Positions 20,013 through 29,446 of a stretch of DNA of 64,000 bases are shown here, piece by piece. The notes beneath the pieces were generated by a model. It was not told where the DNA came from. It ran no database searches and saw only the letters and a program-made list of their open reading frames with translations. The stretch's first letter is position 1, and each line of letters begins with the position of its first letter. This DNA is from an uncultured Bacilli bacterium (GTDB lineage: Bacteria; Bacillota_I; Bacilli_A; RF39; UBA660): positions 62,001-126,000 of the forward strand of contig CAKOMW010000002.1 in the NCBI GenBank assembly GCA_934096805.1, written 5' to 3'. Position numbers and translations under genes: made by a program.

Positions 20013-22343
20013 ATGAAAAGATTTAAAAAGATAGTAAATGCAGTGTTGCTTGTGATGCTGATTAATGTATTTAGTCCTTTAATGGTACTTGTAAATGCTT
20101 ATGAGGCTAATGTTAATACTCTTGTTTCAAATTTAGATACAGGAATAAATAATATAAAAAATAAAATAGATTTATCTAAAAATAATAGTTTGTATAATAC
20201 TGATAAGGCTTATAGTTCTGCAGTTGTTACGGTGTCTTCTGATGTGGATTATTTAGAAAATCAGGTTACTTTGGTAAAGAATGATTTATCTAGTGTTAAA
20301 CTTAGTGACATTGCTAGGAATACTTCGAATAGTAATATTTCTACAGGATATAATGATTATATAAATGCTTGTGGAAGTGATTATATTATAGATATGGATG
20401 ATATTAAGGATGTAGAATGTTCTGTTTCTTTAAATGGCGTTAGTAGTAAGATTGTTTATATTAGTAGCTCTGATTTAATAAATGAAATAGATAGTATTTA
20501 TATTTCTAGTTTGAATAGTAAGATAATTAGTTATAATAATAGTTATGATAGTAAGTTTAATAACTATAAAAATGTTTATAATCATTATATTAATACAACT
20601 TTAGCTACTAGTGTTAATACTTTAAATGGTTATTATAATGAAGTAAATGATTATATTAATAATGAAAATACTCTTGGTAATAGACCTGATGTTATGGTTA
20701 ATGGTAAGAATATTGTTGATTTAATTAATAATGATATTAAAAAAGTTTCAAGTAAAAATGATGTTTATAATGTTAATGAGCTTGATGGAGTGATTAGTGA
20801 AGTTGATTTGATTGTTTCTGATGCAAAGAATAGTAAGAATTTGTTTTTTGCTAATAATAAGTCTTATATAGAACTTGGAATTGATAGTGAAATAACTGCT
20901 TTGATTGATAAATATAATAGTAACTATAATGATTTTAATACATGGTTTACTAGTGCAGGTCTTGATATTAATGCAATTGATTATGTTTCTTTGTCTAGTA
21001 AGATTGATAATAGTTTCAAAGTTTTGGTAAAAAATAATGTTCTTTTAGAAGAAGATTATAATAATTTGATTAAAAAAATAAATGATTATTTAAAAAGAAA
21101 GCCTAGTGATAAGAGTGTTATTGATAACTTGCTTGCTGGATTAAATATTGCCCATGATAGATTTAATAAAGATAAGATTATTAGTCTTTTAGAGAGAGTT
21201 GTTAATGATACAAGTTTTACTAGTGAAGATACAGTTGATAATTTATATTTTATAAGGGACTATGATGTTAGTGAAGCAGTCAAGAAAAAGTTATTTAATT
21301 CAAAAAAATCTTTTTATAGTCTTTCTATTAATGATTATAAAAATAATATTTTAGATGATTCGATTATACTTTATGATGTAAAAAATGTTCCAAATGATTT
21401 AGCAAGAAAGATAGTCTACAACGCATCATTTACTTATAGTGATGATGAGTATAAACTTTATACTTATGACAGGGCTGGTCAATTACTTAGTACTTATGAT
21501 ATTGAAATTTCTGGTGATGTTAATAATGACAGATTGATTAATCAACAAGATGTAGATATGATGCATCAATTACTTGTTTCATCTTCTTTATCTGATGAAT
21601 TATTTAAAAGATGTGATTTTAATAATGATGGTAAGTTTGATGTTAAGGATTTAGTGGGATTAAATAATCTTGTTTCTGGAATTTTTACAAATGATATAAA
21701 GGCATCGATTAAAGTTGTAAAGGAAGTTAGTAATAATACAATTAGTTATAAGATTTATTTAAAGAGTAATGGTCTTGTTAATGGATTTAGTTTTGATGTT
21801 GATACAAGCAGTGATTTAGTATTTAATAAGATGATTACTAATAACAATGTTTTGTTAAAAAATGATAATCATAAACTGTTTATTGTAGGCTATGGGAATT
21901 TTAATGATGGTGATTTGCTTCTTTCTTTGATATATGATAGAGATGAAGTAAGTGATTATACAACTTTTAAAATAAGTAATGGAATACTAGCTACTGATTC
22001 AGATAAGAGTACTGATAATGTTGGTTTTAGTGATGTAATTAAGAATGTCACTGATGAAGAAAGTAATAATACTAATGAAGAAGTGGTTCCTCTTAGTGAT
22101 AATGTAGATGATGCAGAAGGACAAGTTATAATATATAAGGATGATACTTCTGTGAGCGATTCAGATAAGGATCCAGTTAAAGTTACATCAAAGGACATTG
22201 ATGACCAAGATAAAATAAATATTAAGAGTCTAATTAAGATAGTGGTAGTTGTGCTTCTTGGAGCTTTAATTATTTATTTCTTAAGTAAAGAGGATGAAGA
22301 AACTGAGGCATTAGAAGAGGATAAGGAAAAAAAGACTGAGTAG
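20013..22343 (+). CDS. Large surface protein with dockerin-like and cohesin-like segments
   Basis: A 776-residue protein with an N-terminal signal segment (residues 8-28), a long Asn/Ser/Tyr-rich helical region with repeated coiled-coil character (30-480), a dockerin-like pair of calcium loops (GDVNNDRLINQQDVDMM and CDFNNDGKFDVKDL, about 505-560), a beta-rich cohesin-like segment (570-660), an acidic linker, and a C-terminal membrane helix (IKIVVVVLLGALIIYFL) with a charged tail. It is probably anchored at the cell surface and may bind partner proteins. Having both module types in one chain outside an obvious cellulosome is unusual. The ATG follows AAAGGGTGG. Confidence 0.75.
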   Translation: MKRFKKIVNAVLLVMLINVFSPLMVLVNAYEANVNTLVSNLDTGINNIKNKIDLSKNNSLYNTDKAYSSAVVTVSSDVDYLENQVTLVKNDLSSVKLSDIARNTSNSNISTGYNDYINACGSDYIIDMDDIKDVECSVSLNGVSSKIVYISSSDLINEIDSIYISSLNSKIISYNNSYDSKFNNYKNVYNHYINTTLATSVNTLNGYYNEVNDYINNENTLGNRPDVMVNGKNIVDLINNDIKKVSSKNDVYNVNELDGVISEVDLIVSDAKNSKNLFFANNKSYIELGIDSEITALIDKYNSNYNDFNTWFTSAGLDINAIDYVSLSSKIDNSFKVLVKNNVLLEEDYNNLIKKINDYLKRKPSDKSVIDNLLAGLNIAHDRFNKDKIISLLERVVNDTSFTSEDTVDNLYFIRDYDVSEAVKKKLFNSKKSFYSLSINDYKNNILDDSIILYDVKNVPNDLARKIVYNASFTYSDDEYKLYTYDRAGQLLSTYDIEISGDVNNDRLINQQDVDMMHQLLVSSSLSDELFKRCDFNNDGKFDVKDLVGLNNLVSGIFTNDIKASIKVVKEVSNNTISYKIYLKSNGLVNGFSFDVDTSSDLVFNKMITNNNVLLKNDNHKLFIVGYGNFNDGDLLLSLIYDRDEVSDYTTFKISNGILATDSDKSTDNVGFSDVIKNVTDEESNNTNEEVVPLSDNVDDAEGQVIIYKDDTSVSDSDKDPVKVTSKDIDDQDKINIKSLIKIVVVVLLGALIIYFLSKEDEETEALEEDKEKKTE

Positions 22344-22481
22344 TCTACTGATTAAAATTGTATTAAAGCTACTTGTGTAGAAAACGACGTCTCTCTGATA
22401 TAGAGAAACGTCGCTTTAGATATTAATTAAAACATTTAGATTAATCTTACATGCATGATTAAGTATAAAGTGTGTAAAAGT
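22344..22481. other. Intergenic hairpin region before cassette C
   Basis: No gene is seen. A hairpin at 22385-22413 (CGACG/CGTCG with inner TCTCT/AGAGA) is a near copy of that at 11443-11475, preceded by the same TGTAGAAA flank. Its inner loop is the exact reverse complement of the other copy. Confidence 0.5.
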
Positions 22482-22618
22482 ACAATGTAAACGAATAAAA
22501 ATGACATCTGGTATAAAAAAATAGTATTCAAATATAGGAATTGTCCTAAGATAAAAATAACTTTTAATATAAAAAAGGATACTAAAAAGTACTATTTTGT
22601 ATAAATTGAAAAAATTTC

Positions 22619-22647
22619 TTGAAAAAGGAGTTTTTTTGTTATAGAAT
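22619..22647 (+). promoter_or_regulatory. Promoter of cassette C
   Basis: TTGAAA and TAGAAT boxes 17 bases apart, matching cassettes A and B. Confidence 0.7.
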
Positions 22648-22769
22648 TAAGTTATAGAAAACTAAAGAGGAGGAAAGGTGTAACTGCAGGTTATGATAAT
22701 TATAAACCACATAATGTCGGGTAAAATAATTCGAAAATTTACAAGATGTATAAACACCTAATAAGTAAT

Positions 22770-24081
22770 ATGAAAAACAAATATTCGCTAGGGGGGGGGG
22801 CAAAATACTAGTAATAAAATAAAACAAAACCCCTTATTTAAAGATATAAACGATTATAATAAATATCTATTAAGTTTAGTAGGTGTTCTTTTTCTTGTAG
22901 TAACAGGAGTAATTTCTTATAATCTTACCAATGCATCATATGCTAAATGGAGTAGTAGTACAGAATCAAAGAATATAATAAAACTAAGTGTAAAAAGTGG
23001 GATGGATGCAACAACATTTGCAACAAAAACAGTAGGAACAAATGGATTAGAACTAGTAACTCATACAATAGATGATACACTTCAAGTAGACAGCAACTTT
23101 GCAACAGAGTATAGATATAGAGGAGGAGACTCAGTAGTAAAGAACTATGTAACATTTAATAATGAAACATGGAGAATAATAGGAATAATACCAACTGAAG
23201 ATACATCTGGCAACATAGAAAATAGATTTAAAATAATTAAAGATGAGTCAATAGGAAACTATGCTTGGAATAGTAACAATACCAACAATTGGATAAGTGC
23301 AACATTGAATAAGTATTTAAATTATAATTATTATAATGAGTTAAGCACTGATGCTAAAAATATGATTGAGAGAGCCAAATATTATCTTGGAGGTTATAAT
23401 ACTTTTCCTAATGTAACGTCTGACGCAATGTGGCAATATGAAAGAAAGAACGATGATAATAGAACAGGATATTATTATGGAACTAATCCAGTAATGTCAA
23501 ATGATGCATCTAAGAGTATTGCATTAATGTATGCAAGTGATTATGGATACAGTGCATCAAAAGAATGCAAAGAAACATTATATAATTACATAAATGATGT
23601 GTTGTGTAAAACAATAAATAATTGGTTAGATAAAAGTGAAAATACATTACTAATTTCACAATCGTCTAGTGCTTCCTACAGTGTACTCTATGTGGACTCA
23701 AGTGGCTCTGTCAGTATGGGTTATGTCACCAGTAGTGAGTATGGTGTAGAACCAACCCTAACTCTATCATCTGGTGTAAAGATATCTGGAGGGAATGGCA
23801 CTAGTGAAAAACCTTATGATTTGGAGGGACCTGAAACAATTAGTTTTAGTATAGATAATAAAACATATTATGCTAATAATGGTATGACGTGGGAAGAGTG
23901 GATTAATAGTGAGTATAATACAATTAAAACAATAAAAATTTCAGGGAGTAAGATAATTATTCCTAAAGTTATGGGGAGTTGTTATCTTATTTATGGTGGC
24001 AATAGCCAAAATATGGTTTTGGCAACGTCAGTAATAGAGGCTAGGAATGATTATACTTTTTTTGAAGCTGGAAGTAATTAA
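22770..24081 (+). CDS. Cassette C: poly-G phase-variable surface protein (currently out of frame)
   Basis: The ATG at 22770 (MKNKYSL) enters 10 G and stops at TAG 22809; the main frame, open from 22801 to 24081, needs 9 or 12 G. The joined product is about 437 residues: Gly run, NPLFKDINDYNKYLLS, membrane anchor (almost identical to cassette B), then the same lectin-like domain as cassettes A and D (YRYRGG, WRIIGIIPTED, AKYYLGGYN, IALMYASDYGYSASKEC, LTLSSGVKISGG). The tip segment (about 23635-23755) is unlike its relatives. A further 85-residue C-terminal piece (about 23820-24081) with a single TWEEWINSEYN-type motif is absent from the others. Confidence 0.75.
22791..22800 (+). repeat. Poly-G tract (10 G) of cassette C
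   Basis: Ten G, seven codons after the ATG. The frame is restored at 9 or 12 G; OFF as assembled. Confidence 0.9.
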
Positions 24082-24190
24082 TTATGACAAAAAATGTTTA
24101 TAAATAGATAAGTTATTGATTGTATAAATAATAAATTTTCTGAAATATTAGAGTATACTGTTTTGTTAAAATTATAATTCACTAGAAAAA

Positions 24191-24215
24191 GGGACTTGCT
24201 TGTCCCTGGTTTTTT
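24191..24215. terminator. Terminator between cassette C and BRO-N gene 1
   Basis: A GGGAC/GTCCC stem followed by GG and six T on the plus strand, positioned to end transcription of cassette C. Confidence 0.65.
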
Positions 24216-24234
24216 GAATTTTGATAAAATTTTA

Positions 24235-25089
24235 TTATTTATTTTCTATTTTTTTTGTTTCATCTATATATTGATGGTTTAAAGTATTTTCATTTGAAAT
24301 AGCTGATTTATTAGTTGCTTTTTCATAAGAAATTCTTGCATCATTTGCAACACTACCTCCACGAGATGCAACTTTTATATTTTCTTTTAAACCCTTAGGA
24401 TGTTCTTCTTTTGCTATGTCCCTTGTAGTTATTTCTCCCAAAGTAGTAAGAACTAATTCTATATCAGTCATATTATCTCTTAAAGATTCTTTTCTAAGAC
24501 CTTTATATTCTTTATATTCACTTGCTTTCATACCAGACCAACTTTTATATATTTCATTAGTAAGCATTGCATATTCAATAGGCTTATCTATTCCTCCTTC
24601 TTTCCATATATCTGTTAATTTAAATCTATCTACAATACCAGATAATCTTGCTTTTATCCATTCATCACTATAACCTTTGTTTCTATAATAAGAAACAGCT
24701 CTGTTAATAGCAATCTCTGGATCATATACTTCATCTATTCTCTCTTTTCCAAGAGAAGCTAACCAAAGTTTAAAAGGTTCTGCTTTAGGACTAGGAACAG
24801 ATTCAATTAATCTAAGTATTCCTTTAGTATCCAAAGTATCAGTCATTCTTAATTTACCGTCTTGTGCTTTCATTTTCAACTGTACACATTTTGTGTACAG
24901 TTCACTTTGTTCTTCTTCAGTCATTCTCTTTTTTAGCATATTCCAATAGTTTCTTGGATTATTGCTATCTGTCAATGCCCTAATAACATCAACTACACTG
25001 AAATAGTAATCTTCTTGCTCACTATTCCATACACTCCTTATTTGTTTATCTTCAAAAAGATTAGATATTGTTTTTAATTTGTTATTCAT
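24235..25089 (-). CDS. BRO-N / DinD-like protein, paralogue 1
   Basis: A 284-residue protein. The N-terminal 110 residues have the BRO-N fold pattern (IRSVWNSEQEDYYFSVVDVIRALT; NPRNYWNMLKKR), a DNA-binding module of viral and phage antirepressors. The C-terminal half (LTNEIYKSWSGMKASEYKEYKG; RDNMTDIELVLTTLGE; IAKEEHPKGLKENIKVASRGG) resembles DinD, a DNA-damage-induced protein. A regulatory or DNA-binding role is likely but unproven. A 25-base palindrome lies within the gene (24878-24902). The promoter-leader region is shared with paralogues 2 and 3. GGAGG precedes the ATG. No other phage genes are nearby. Confidence 0.8.
   Translation of the reverse strand: MNNKLKTISNLFEDKQIRSVWNSEQEDYYFSVVDVIRALTDSNNPRNYWNMLKKRMTEEEQSELYTKCVQLKMKAQDGKLRMTDTLDTKGILRLIESVPSPKAEPFKLWLASLGKERIDEVYDPEIAINRAVSYYRNKGYSDEWIKARLSGIVDRFKLTDIWKEGGIDKPIEYAMLTNEIYKSWSGMKASEYKEYKGLRKESLRDNMTDIELVLTTLGEITTRDIAKEEHPKGLKENIKVASRGGSVANDARISYEKATNKSAISNENTLNHQYIDETKKIENK
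24878..24902. repeat. Internal palindrome of BRO-N paralogue 1
   Basis: AACTGTACACA and TGTGTACAGTT around TTT, in the coding sequence between SEL and QLKM codons. It is equivalent in position to the palindromes at 25866-25890 and 29637-29661. Confidence 0.85.
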
Positions 25090-25213
25090 ATTACCAGCCT
25101 CCTTACAAATGTTTGTTTGTCCTCAAATAAATAATAACAGATAAGTATTAAATATGCCAAACGTTTCTTTGTATTTTTGTTATATTTTTAAACTTTCATA
25201 ATACTTAAATTAA

Positions 25214-26074
25214 TTATTTTGATTCAATTTGTTTTATATTTTCATTGTTTTCCACATACCTACGATTTATATTGTTTTCTTTTGTAATGATACTTTTTCT
25301 AAGTTCTTTTTCTAAATTATCACGGGTATTTTTTGCAATTTGTCCTCCTCGTTTAGCAATTTCCTTATTTTGCTTTAATCCCTGTGGATTATATGTTTTT
25401 GCTAATTCTTTTGTTGCTGTTTCACCAATATCTGTTAATAAGATTTCTAAATCAGACATATTGTCTCTTAAAGATTCTTTTCTAATTCCTTTATATTCTT
25501 TATATTCACTTGCTTTCATACCAGACCAAGCCTTATATATTTCATTTGTTAACACACCATATTCAATAGGTTCATCTATACCACCTGATTTCCATACATC
25601 TGTTAGTTGAAATCTATGTAGTAGACCTTTTAATCTTTTTTCAATCCAAGCATCACTATAACCTTTGTTTCTATAATAAGATATGGCTCTGTTAATAGCA
25701 ATTTCTGGGTCATATACTTCATCTATTCTCTCTTTTCCAAGAGAAGCTAACCACATTTTAAATGGTTCTGCTTTAGGACTAGGTACTGATTCAATAAGTC
25801 TAAGGATATCTCTAGTATTCATTGCATCCCTTAATCTTTGTTTTCCATCTGGTGCTAGCATTTTCAACTGACTACAATTTGTAGTCAGTTCACTACCTTC
25901 TTTTTTTAATCTTGTTTTTAGTACTGACCAATATTTTCTTGGATTGCTGCTATCTGTCAATGCACTAATAACATCAACTACACTGAAATAATAGTCTTCT
26001 TGTTCATTATTCCATACACTCCTTATTTGTTTATCTTCAAAAAGATTAGATATTGTTTTTAATTTGTTATCCAT
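25214..26074 (-). CDS. BRO-N / DinD-like protein, paralogue 2
   Basis: A 286-residue paralogue with the same architecture, the most diverged of the three (KYWSVLKTRLKKEGSEL; KGLLHRFQLTDVWKSGG; TKELAKTYNPQGLKQNKEIA). It is on the minus strand, reading away from locus D. Its upstream segment contains TTGACA and a TTATTA-like -10, then a CAAATATTTG palindrome just before the ribosome site; the same elements precede paralogue 3. The function as a transcriptional or SOS-type regulator is inferred from the domains only. Confidence 0.8.
   Translation of the reverse strand: MDNKLKTISNLFEDKQIRSVWNNEQEDYYFSVVDVISALTDSSNPRKYWSVLKTRLKKEGSELTTNCSQLKMLAPDGKQRLRDAMNTRDILRLIESVPSPKAEPFKMWLASLGKERIDEVYDPEIAINRAISYYRNKGYSDAWIEKRLKGLLHRFQLTDVWKSGGIDEPIEYGVLTNEIYKAWSGMKASEYKEYKGIRKESLRDNMSDLEILLTDIGETATKELAKTYNPQGLKQNKEIAKRGGQIAKNTRDNLEKELRKSIITKENNINRRYVENNENIKQIESK
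25866..25890. repeat. Internal palindrome of BRO-N paralogue 2
   Basis: Perfect 12-base arms AACTGACTACAA and TTGTAGTCAGTT separated by one T. Arms differ from paralogues 1 and 3 in the inner seven bases but remain self-complementary. Confidence 0.9.
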
Positions 26075-26263
26075 ATTATCACCCTCCTTGCAAATATTTG
26101 TTTGCCCTCAAATAAATAATAACAGATAAGTATTAAATATGTCAAACATTTTTTTGTATTTTTGTTATGTTTTTAAACTTTCATTAGATAATGCTTGAAA
26201 CAATAATAAAAATATTATATAATTGAGTTAAGATATGAGAATACTTTTAAGTACGGTGATAAT

Positions 26264-29074
26264 ATGAAAGAGAAAATTAAGAATTTAGATAAAGAAACTA
26301 AACGAAGAATTAAAAAGTTAACTTTGTCAATATTTGTTATAATAATTTTAATAAGTGGTTTATCTTATGCATTTGTAAAAATAAATTATACTTCTAAAAA
26401 AGAAGAAAGTATTAATAGTTGTTTTGATATAACAATGACAGATAATGGAGAGCTTAGTTTGAATAATGCTATACCTACACAAGATACTATTGGTGTTAAT
26501 ACAAATCCTTATAAATATAAGATAACTAATACATGTGATATGGATGCGTATTATGAAACAACAATAAATGTTCTTTCTCCATCAGTAGTGAGTGATGCTT
26601 CAAAGGTAAGGGTTGCACTTTATGGTGATGGATATTTAACACCATCAACTTTATCTAGTTTAAAAACAGGTGAGGTGACTGCTAATTTTGCAAATCCTCT
26701 TACTAATTCAATAGCTAATCATGTAATAGATGAAGGGTATTTGCCTGCGAAAACATCTAAAGAGTTTAATTTGGCTATGTGGATAGGGTATGATGTTACA
26801 GAGTTTAATAATGTTTTTAATAGTCAAATACTAGTTACAGGAATAGCTAAGGAAGCAGAAACATTAACTAATCTTTCCGGAGGAGCTACTGTATTAAAAG
26901 CTAATACTATAAATAAAGATTATGATTATACAAAGGTAACAAGTGGATTATATTATCAAAAAAGAAATGATGATATAGATACTTTCTATTTCAGAGGAAC
27001 TAATCAAAATAATAATTTTAGTTTTATGAATAAAGATTGGAAGATAGTAAGAATAAATAAAGATGGAAGTATAAAACTAGTATTAAATGATAGTATAGGA
27101 ACAAGTACATATCAAAATATAGATACAACATTAAATACTTGGTATAATAGTAATATAAAAGGAAAAGATTATGAAAAGTATATAGTACAAGATAATTATT
27201 GTAATGATCAAGATTTTGCATATAAAAGAGTTGTTACAAATAATAAGCCTAGAATAAAATGTACAAATAATACAAAGAAAAGTATTGGTGTATTATCAGT
27301 AGATGAAGTAATGTTATCTAGTGCAGTATATAATAGTACAAACAAAACATCATATTTAGATAGTAATACAAATACATATACCTTAACACCAGCACAAAGT
27401 GCAAATGATGCATTCTCATATGGTGGAACAAAGCAAATAAGTATTGTAAATAAGACAACAAGTTTAGGTATAAGGCCAACAATTACAATAACAAAAGATG
27501 CAGTGATAAGTGGAGAAGGTTCTACTTCAAATAAATATAGTGTAAATGGAATATATAGTAATCTTCCAGAGGCCTATAATGATACAACAAAGCCAACAAT
27601 AGAAATGGCAAATGTAACACAAAAGTGGACAAATACAGGAAAAGAAATAACAATATCAGGATATGATGAAAGTAAAGGTTCTGGAGTAGGGGCATATAAT
27701 GTAACAACAACAAGTGCAATACCAGCCTCAAATGATAATAATTGGGTTAGTATGACTTCTGCGAAAGTAACGACAACAACTAAATATAATGCAGGGACAT
27801 ACTACGTATGGGTAAAAGATAAATCAAATAATATAAGTACATCAAAAACAGTAACAGTAGATAAGATAGATACAACAAAACCAACATGTACTTTAACATA
27901 TACAAAGAGTGGAAATGGTTATAGATTAAAAATAACAGGACAAGATAATAACCAATTAGCAGGAAAACCTTATTCATTTGATGGAACAAATTATCAAGAG
28001 TTATCTACCAAGGTAGTAGGAGCAGGAAATCATACTGCATACGTAAAAGACATTGCTGGAAATGTTAATACATGCACTTTAGATTTAAATACTCCAGCTA
28101 CAAAATTTGCTCTTGCCAACGTTAATACAGGTGGATTAGAAATAGTAAATCATGAAATAGATGATACACTTCAAGTAGACAATAAATTTGCAACAGAATA
28201 CAGATACAGAGGTGGAAGTGTAAATAATTATGTAACATTTAACAATGAAACATGGAGAATAATAGGAATAATACCAATAGAAGATACAAATGGTAATGTA
28301 GAAGGCAGATTTAAAATAATAAGAGATGAATCTATTGGAGATTACAATTGGGATAGTGATACTGCAATAACTTATAATTATGAAAATGATGATTCTATAA
28401 AGCTATTGGAAAATTATAATATTAATTCAAATGATATTAATAACTTAATAGACTATAACAGTAATTATAATATAATAAAAAAAGTTTTAAATATATCATG
28501 TACTAACTGTGAAAATAATTGGGCTAGACCTAGCGTGTTAAATACATATCTTAATGATACATATTATAACAGTTTGAGTTTTGATGCGAAAAACATGATA
28601 GGAACAACAAAGTATTATCTTGGAGGATACAATGATGTGCCTAATATAACATCTGATGTAATGTGGCAATATGAAAGAAAGAATGATGCTAATCGAAGTG
28701 GATATTATTATGGAACTAATCCAGTAATACAAAGTGATGCGTCAAAAAAAATAGCATTAATGTATGCCAGTGATTATGGATATGGAGCATCAAAAGAATG
28801 TACAAGTACTTTATATGATTATAGAAATTCTACAAATTGTAAAACAACAAATAATTGGTTAGATAAATCACAATATGAATGGTTGCTTCCGCAGAGTTCA
28901 GGCGACATCCACTATGCGCTTATTGTGAATTCGGATGGCTGTGTATTTCACAAAAGTTTCGCCAGTGCCAGTGATCTTGGTGGCGTGCGCCCAGTCCTAA
29001 GTCTGTCATCTAACGTGAAGATTTCAGGTGGAGAAGGAACTTCAAGTAATCCATACACTTTGTCGGTAAGTTAA
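26264..29074 (+). CDS. Locus D: large surface protein with two lectin-like domains and Ig-like linkers
   Basis: A 936-residue protein with an intact frame and no poly-G tract. N-terminal cytoplasmic Lys-rich stretch, membrane anchor (LTLSIFVIIILISGLSYAF), a beta-rich region, a first variable-type domain (FMNKDWKIVRINKDGSIKLV to LGIRPTITITKDAVISGEGS, about 245-425), bacterial Ig-like segments (430-610), then a C-terminal lectin-like domain shared with cassettes A and C (620-936). The tip DNA (about 28890-29000) is GC-richer than its surroundings. It is flanked by BRO-N genes 2 and 3 in opposite orientations. A surface adhesin role is likely. The ligand is unknown. Confidence 0.75.
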   Translation: MKEKIKNLDKETKRRIKKLTLSIFVIIILISGLSYAFVKINYTSKKEESINSCFDITMTDNGELSLNNAIPTQDTIGVNTNPYKYKITNTCDMDAYYETTINVLSPSVVSDASKVRVALYGDGYLTPSTLSSLKTGEVTANFANPLTNSIANHVIDEGYLPAKTSKEFNLAMWIGYDVTEFNNVFNSQILVTGIAKEAETLTNLSGGATVLKANTINKDYDYTKVTSGLYYQKRNDDIDTFYFRGTNQNNNFSFMNKDWKIVRINKDGSIKLVLNDSIGTSTYQNIDTTLNTWYNSNIKGKDYEKYIVQDNYCNDQDFAYKRVVTNNKPRIKCTNNTKKSIGVLSVDEVMLSSAVYNSTNKTSYLDSNTNTYTLTPAQSANDAFSYGGTKQISIVNKTTSLGIRPTITITKDAVISGEGSTSNKYSVNGIYSNLPEAYNDTTKPTIEMANVTQKWTNTGKEITISGYDESKGSGVGAYNVTTTSAIPASNDNNWVSMTSAKVTTTTKYNAGTYYVWVKDKSNNISTSKTVTVDKIDTTKPTCTLTYTKSGNGYRLKITGQDNNQLAGKPYSFDGTNYQELSTKVVGAGNHTAYVKDIAGNVNTCTLDLNTPATKFALANVNTGGLEIVNHEIDDTLQVDNKFATEYRYRGGSVNNYVTFNNETWRIIGIIPIEDTNGNVEGRFKIIRDESIGDYNWDSDTAITYNYENDDSIKLLENYNINSNDINNLIDYNSNYNIIKKVLNISCTNCENNWARPSVLNTYLNDTYYNSLSFDAKNMIGTTKYYLGGYNDVPNITSDVMWQYERKNDANRSGYYYGTNPVIQSDASKKIALMYASDYGYGASKECTSTLYDYRNSTNCKTTNNWLDKSQYEWLLPQSSGDIHYALIVNSDGCVFHKSFASASDLGGVRPVLSLSSNVKISGGEGTSSNPYTLSVS

Positions 29075-29088
29075 TATTATCAGATATT

Positions 29089-29126
29089 TTAAAAGAAACC
29101 TTATAAGTAAGAGTTTCTTTTTTTAT
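29089..29126 (+). terminator. Rho-independent terminator after locus D
   Basis: An AAAGAAAC/GTTTCTTT stem with a run of seven T. The rest of the 372-base gap holds the shared BRO-N upstream region. Confidence 0.8.
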
Positions 29127-29344
29127 AACTTAGTATAGGACTAAACTTCGCTTGTCGATTGGCCTTTAAAACCTATTAAATAGTATGACAATAACTATGT
29201 GGTGAAAGTTTACTATATACGTAACTTTATATAGCATGTTAATTATAAATTAATAAGTATCATAATGAAAACAATTTATGATGGAGAGTTAGTGTTATTA
29301 ATAAGAAAATATCTGGAGTGGAGTGTTAATTTTATTTACTTGAT

Positions 29345-29446
29345 TTAATTAATTTAAAAAAATACAAAAAAATGTTTGACATATTTAATACTTATCTGTT
29401 ATTATTTATTTGAGGGCAAACAAATATTTGTAAGGAGGATGATAAC
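29345..29446 (+). promoter_or_regulatory. Conserved BRO-N promoter-leader region (paralogue 3 copy)
   Basis: TTGACA, then a TTATTA-like -10 about 17 bases on, then GAGGGCAAACAAATATTTGTAAGG. The palindrome ACAAATATTTGT directly precedes the ribosome site and is a candidate operator. Nearly the same block lies inverted at 26075-26165 and, more diverged, at 25090-25190. Confidence 0.6.

Larger units (their letters stand above)
22482..22800 (+). repeat. Shared 5' module, copy in cassette C
   Basis: Closely similar to 11660-11934: same promoter, ribosome site, leader inverted repeat and poly-G. The loop of the leader repeat is longer here (72 against 29 bases) and unrelated in sequence, as though extra DNA had been inserted between the two arms. 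Confidence 0.8.
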
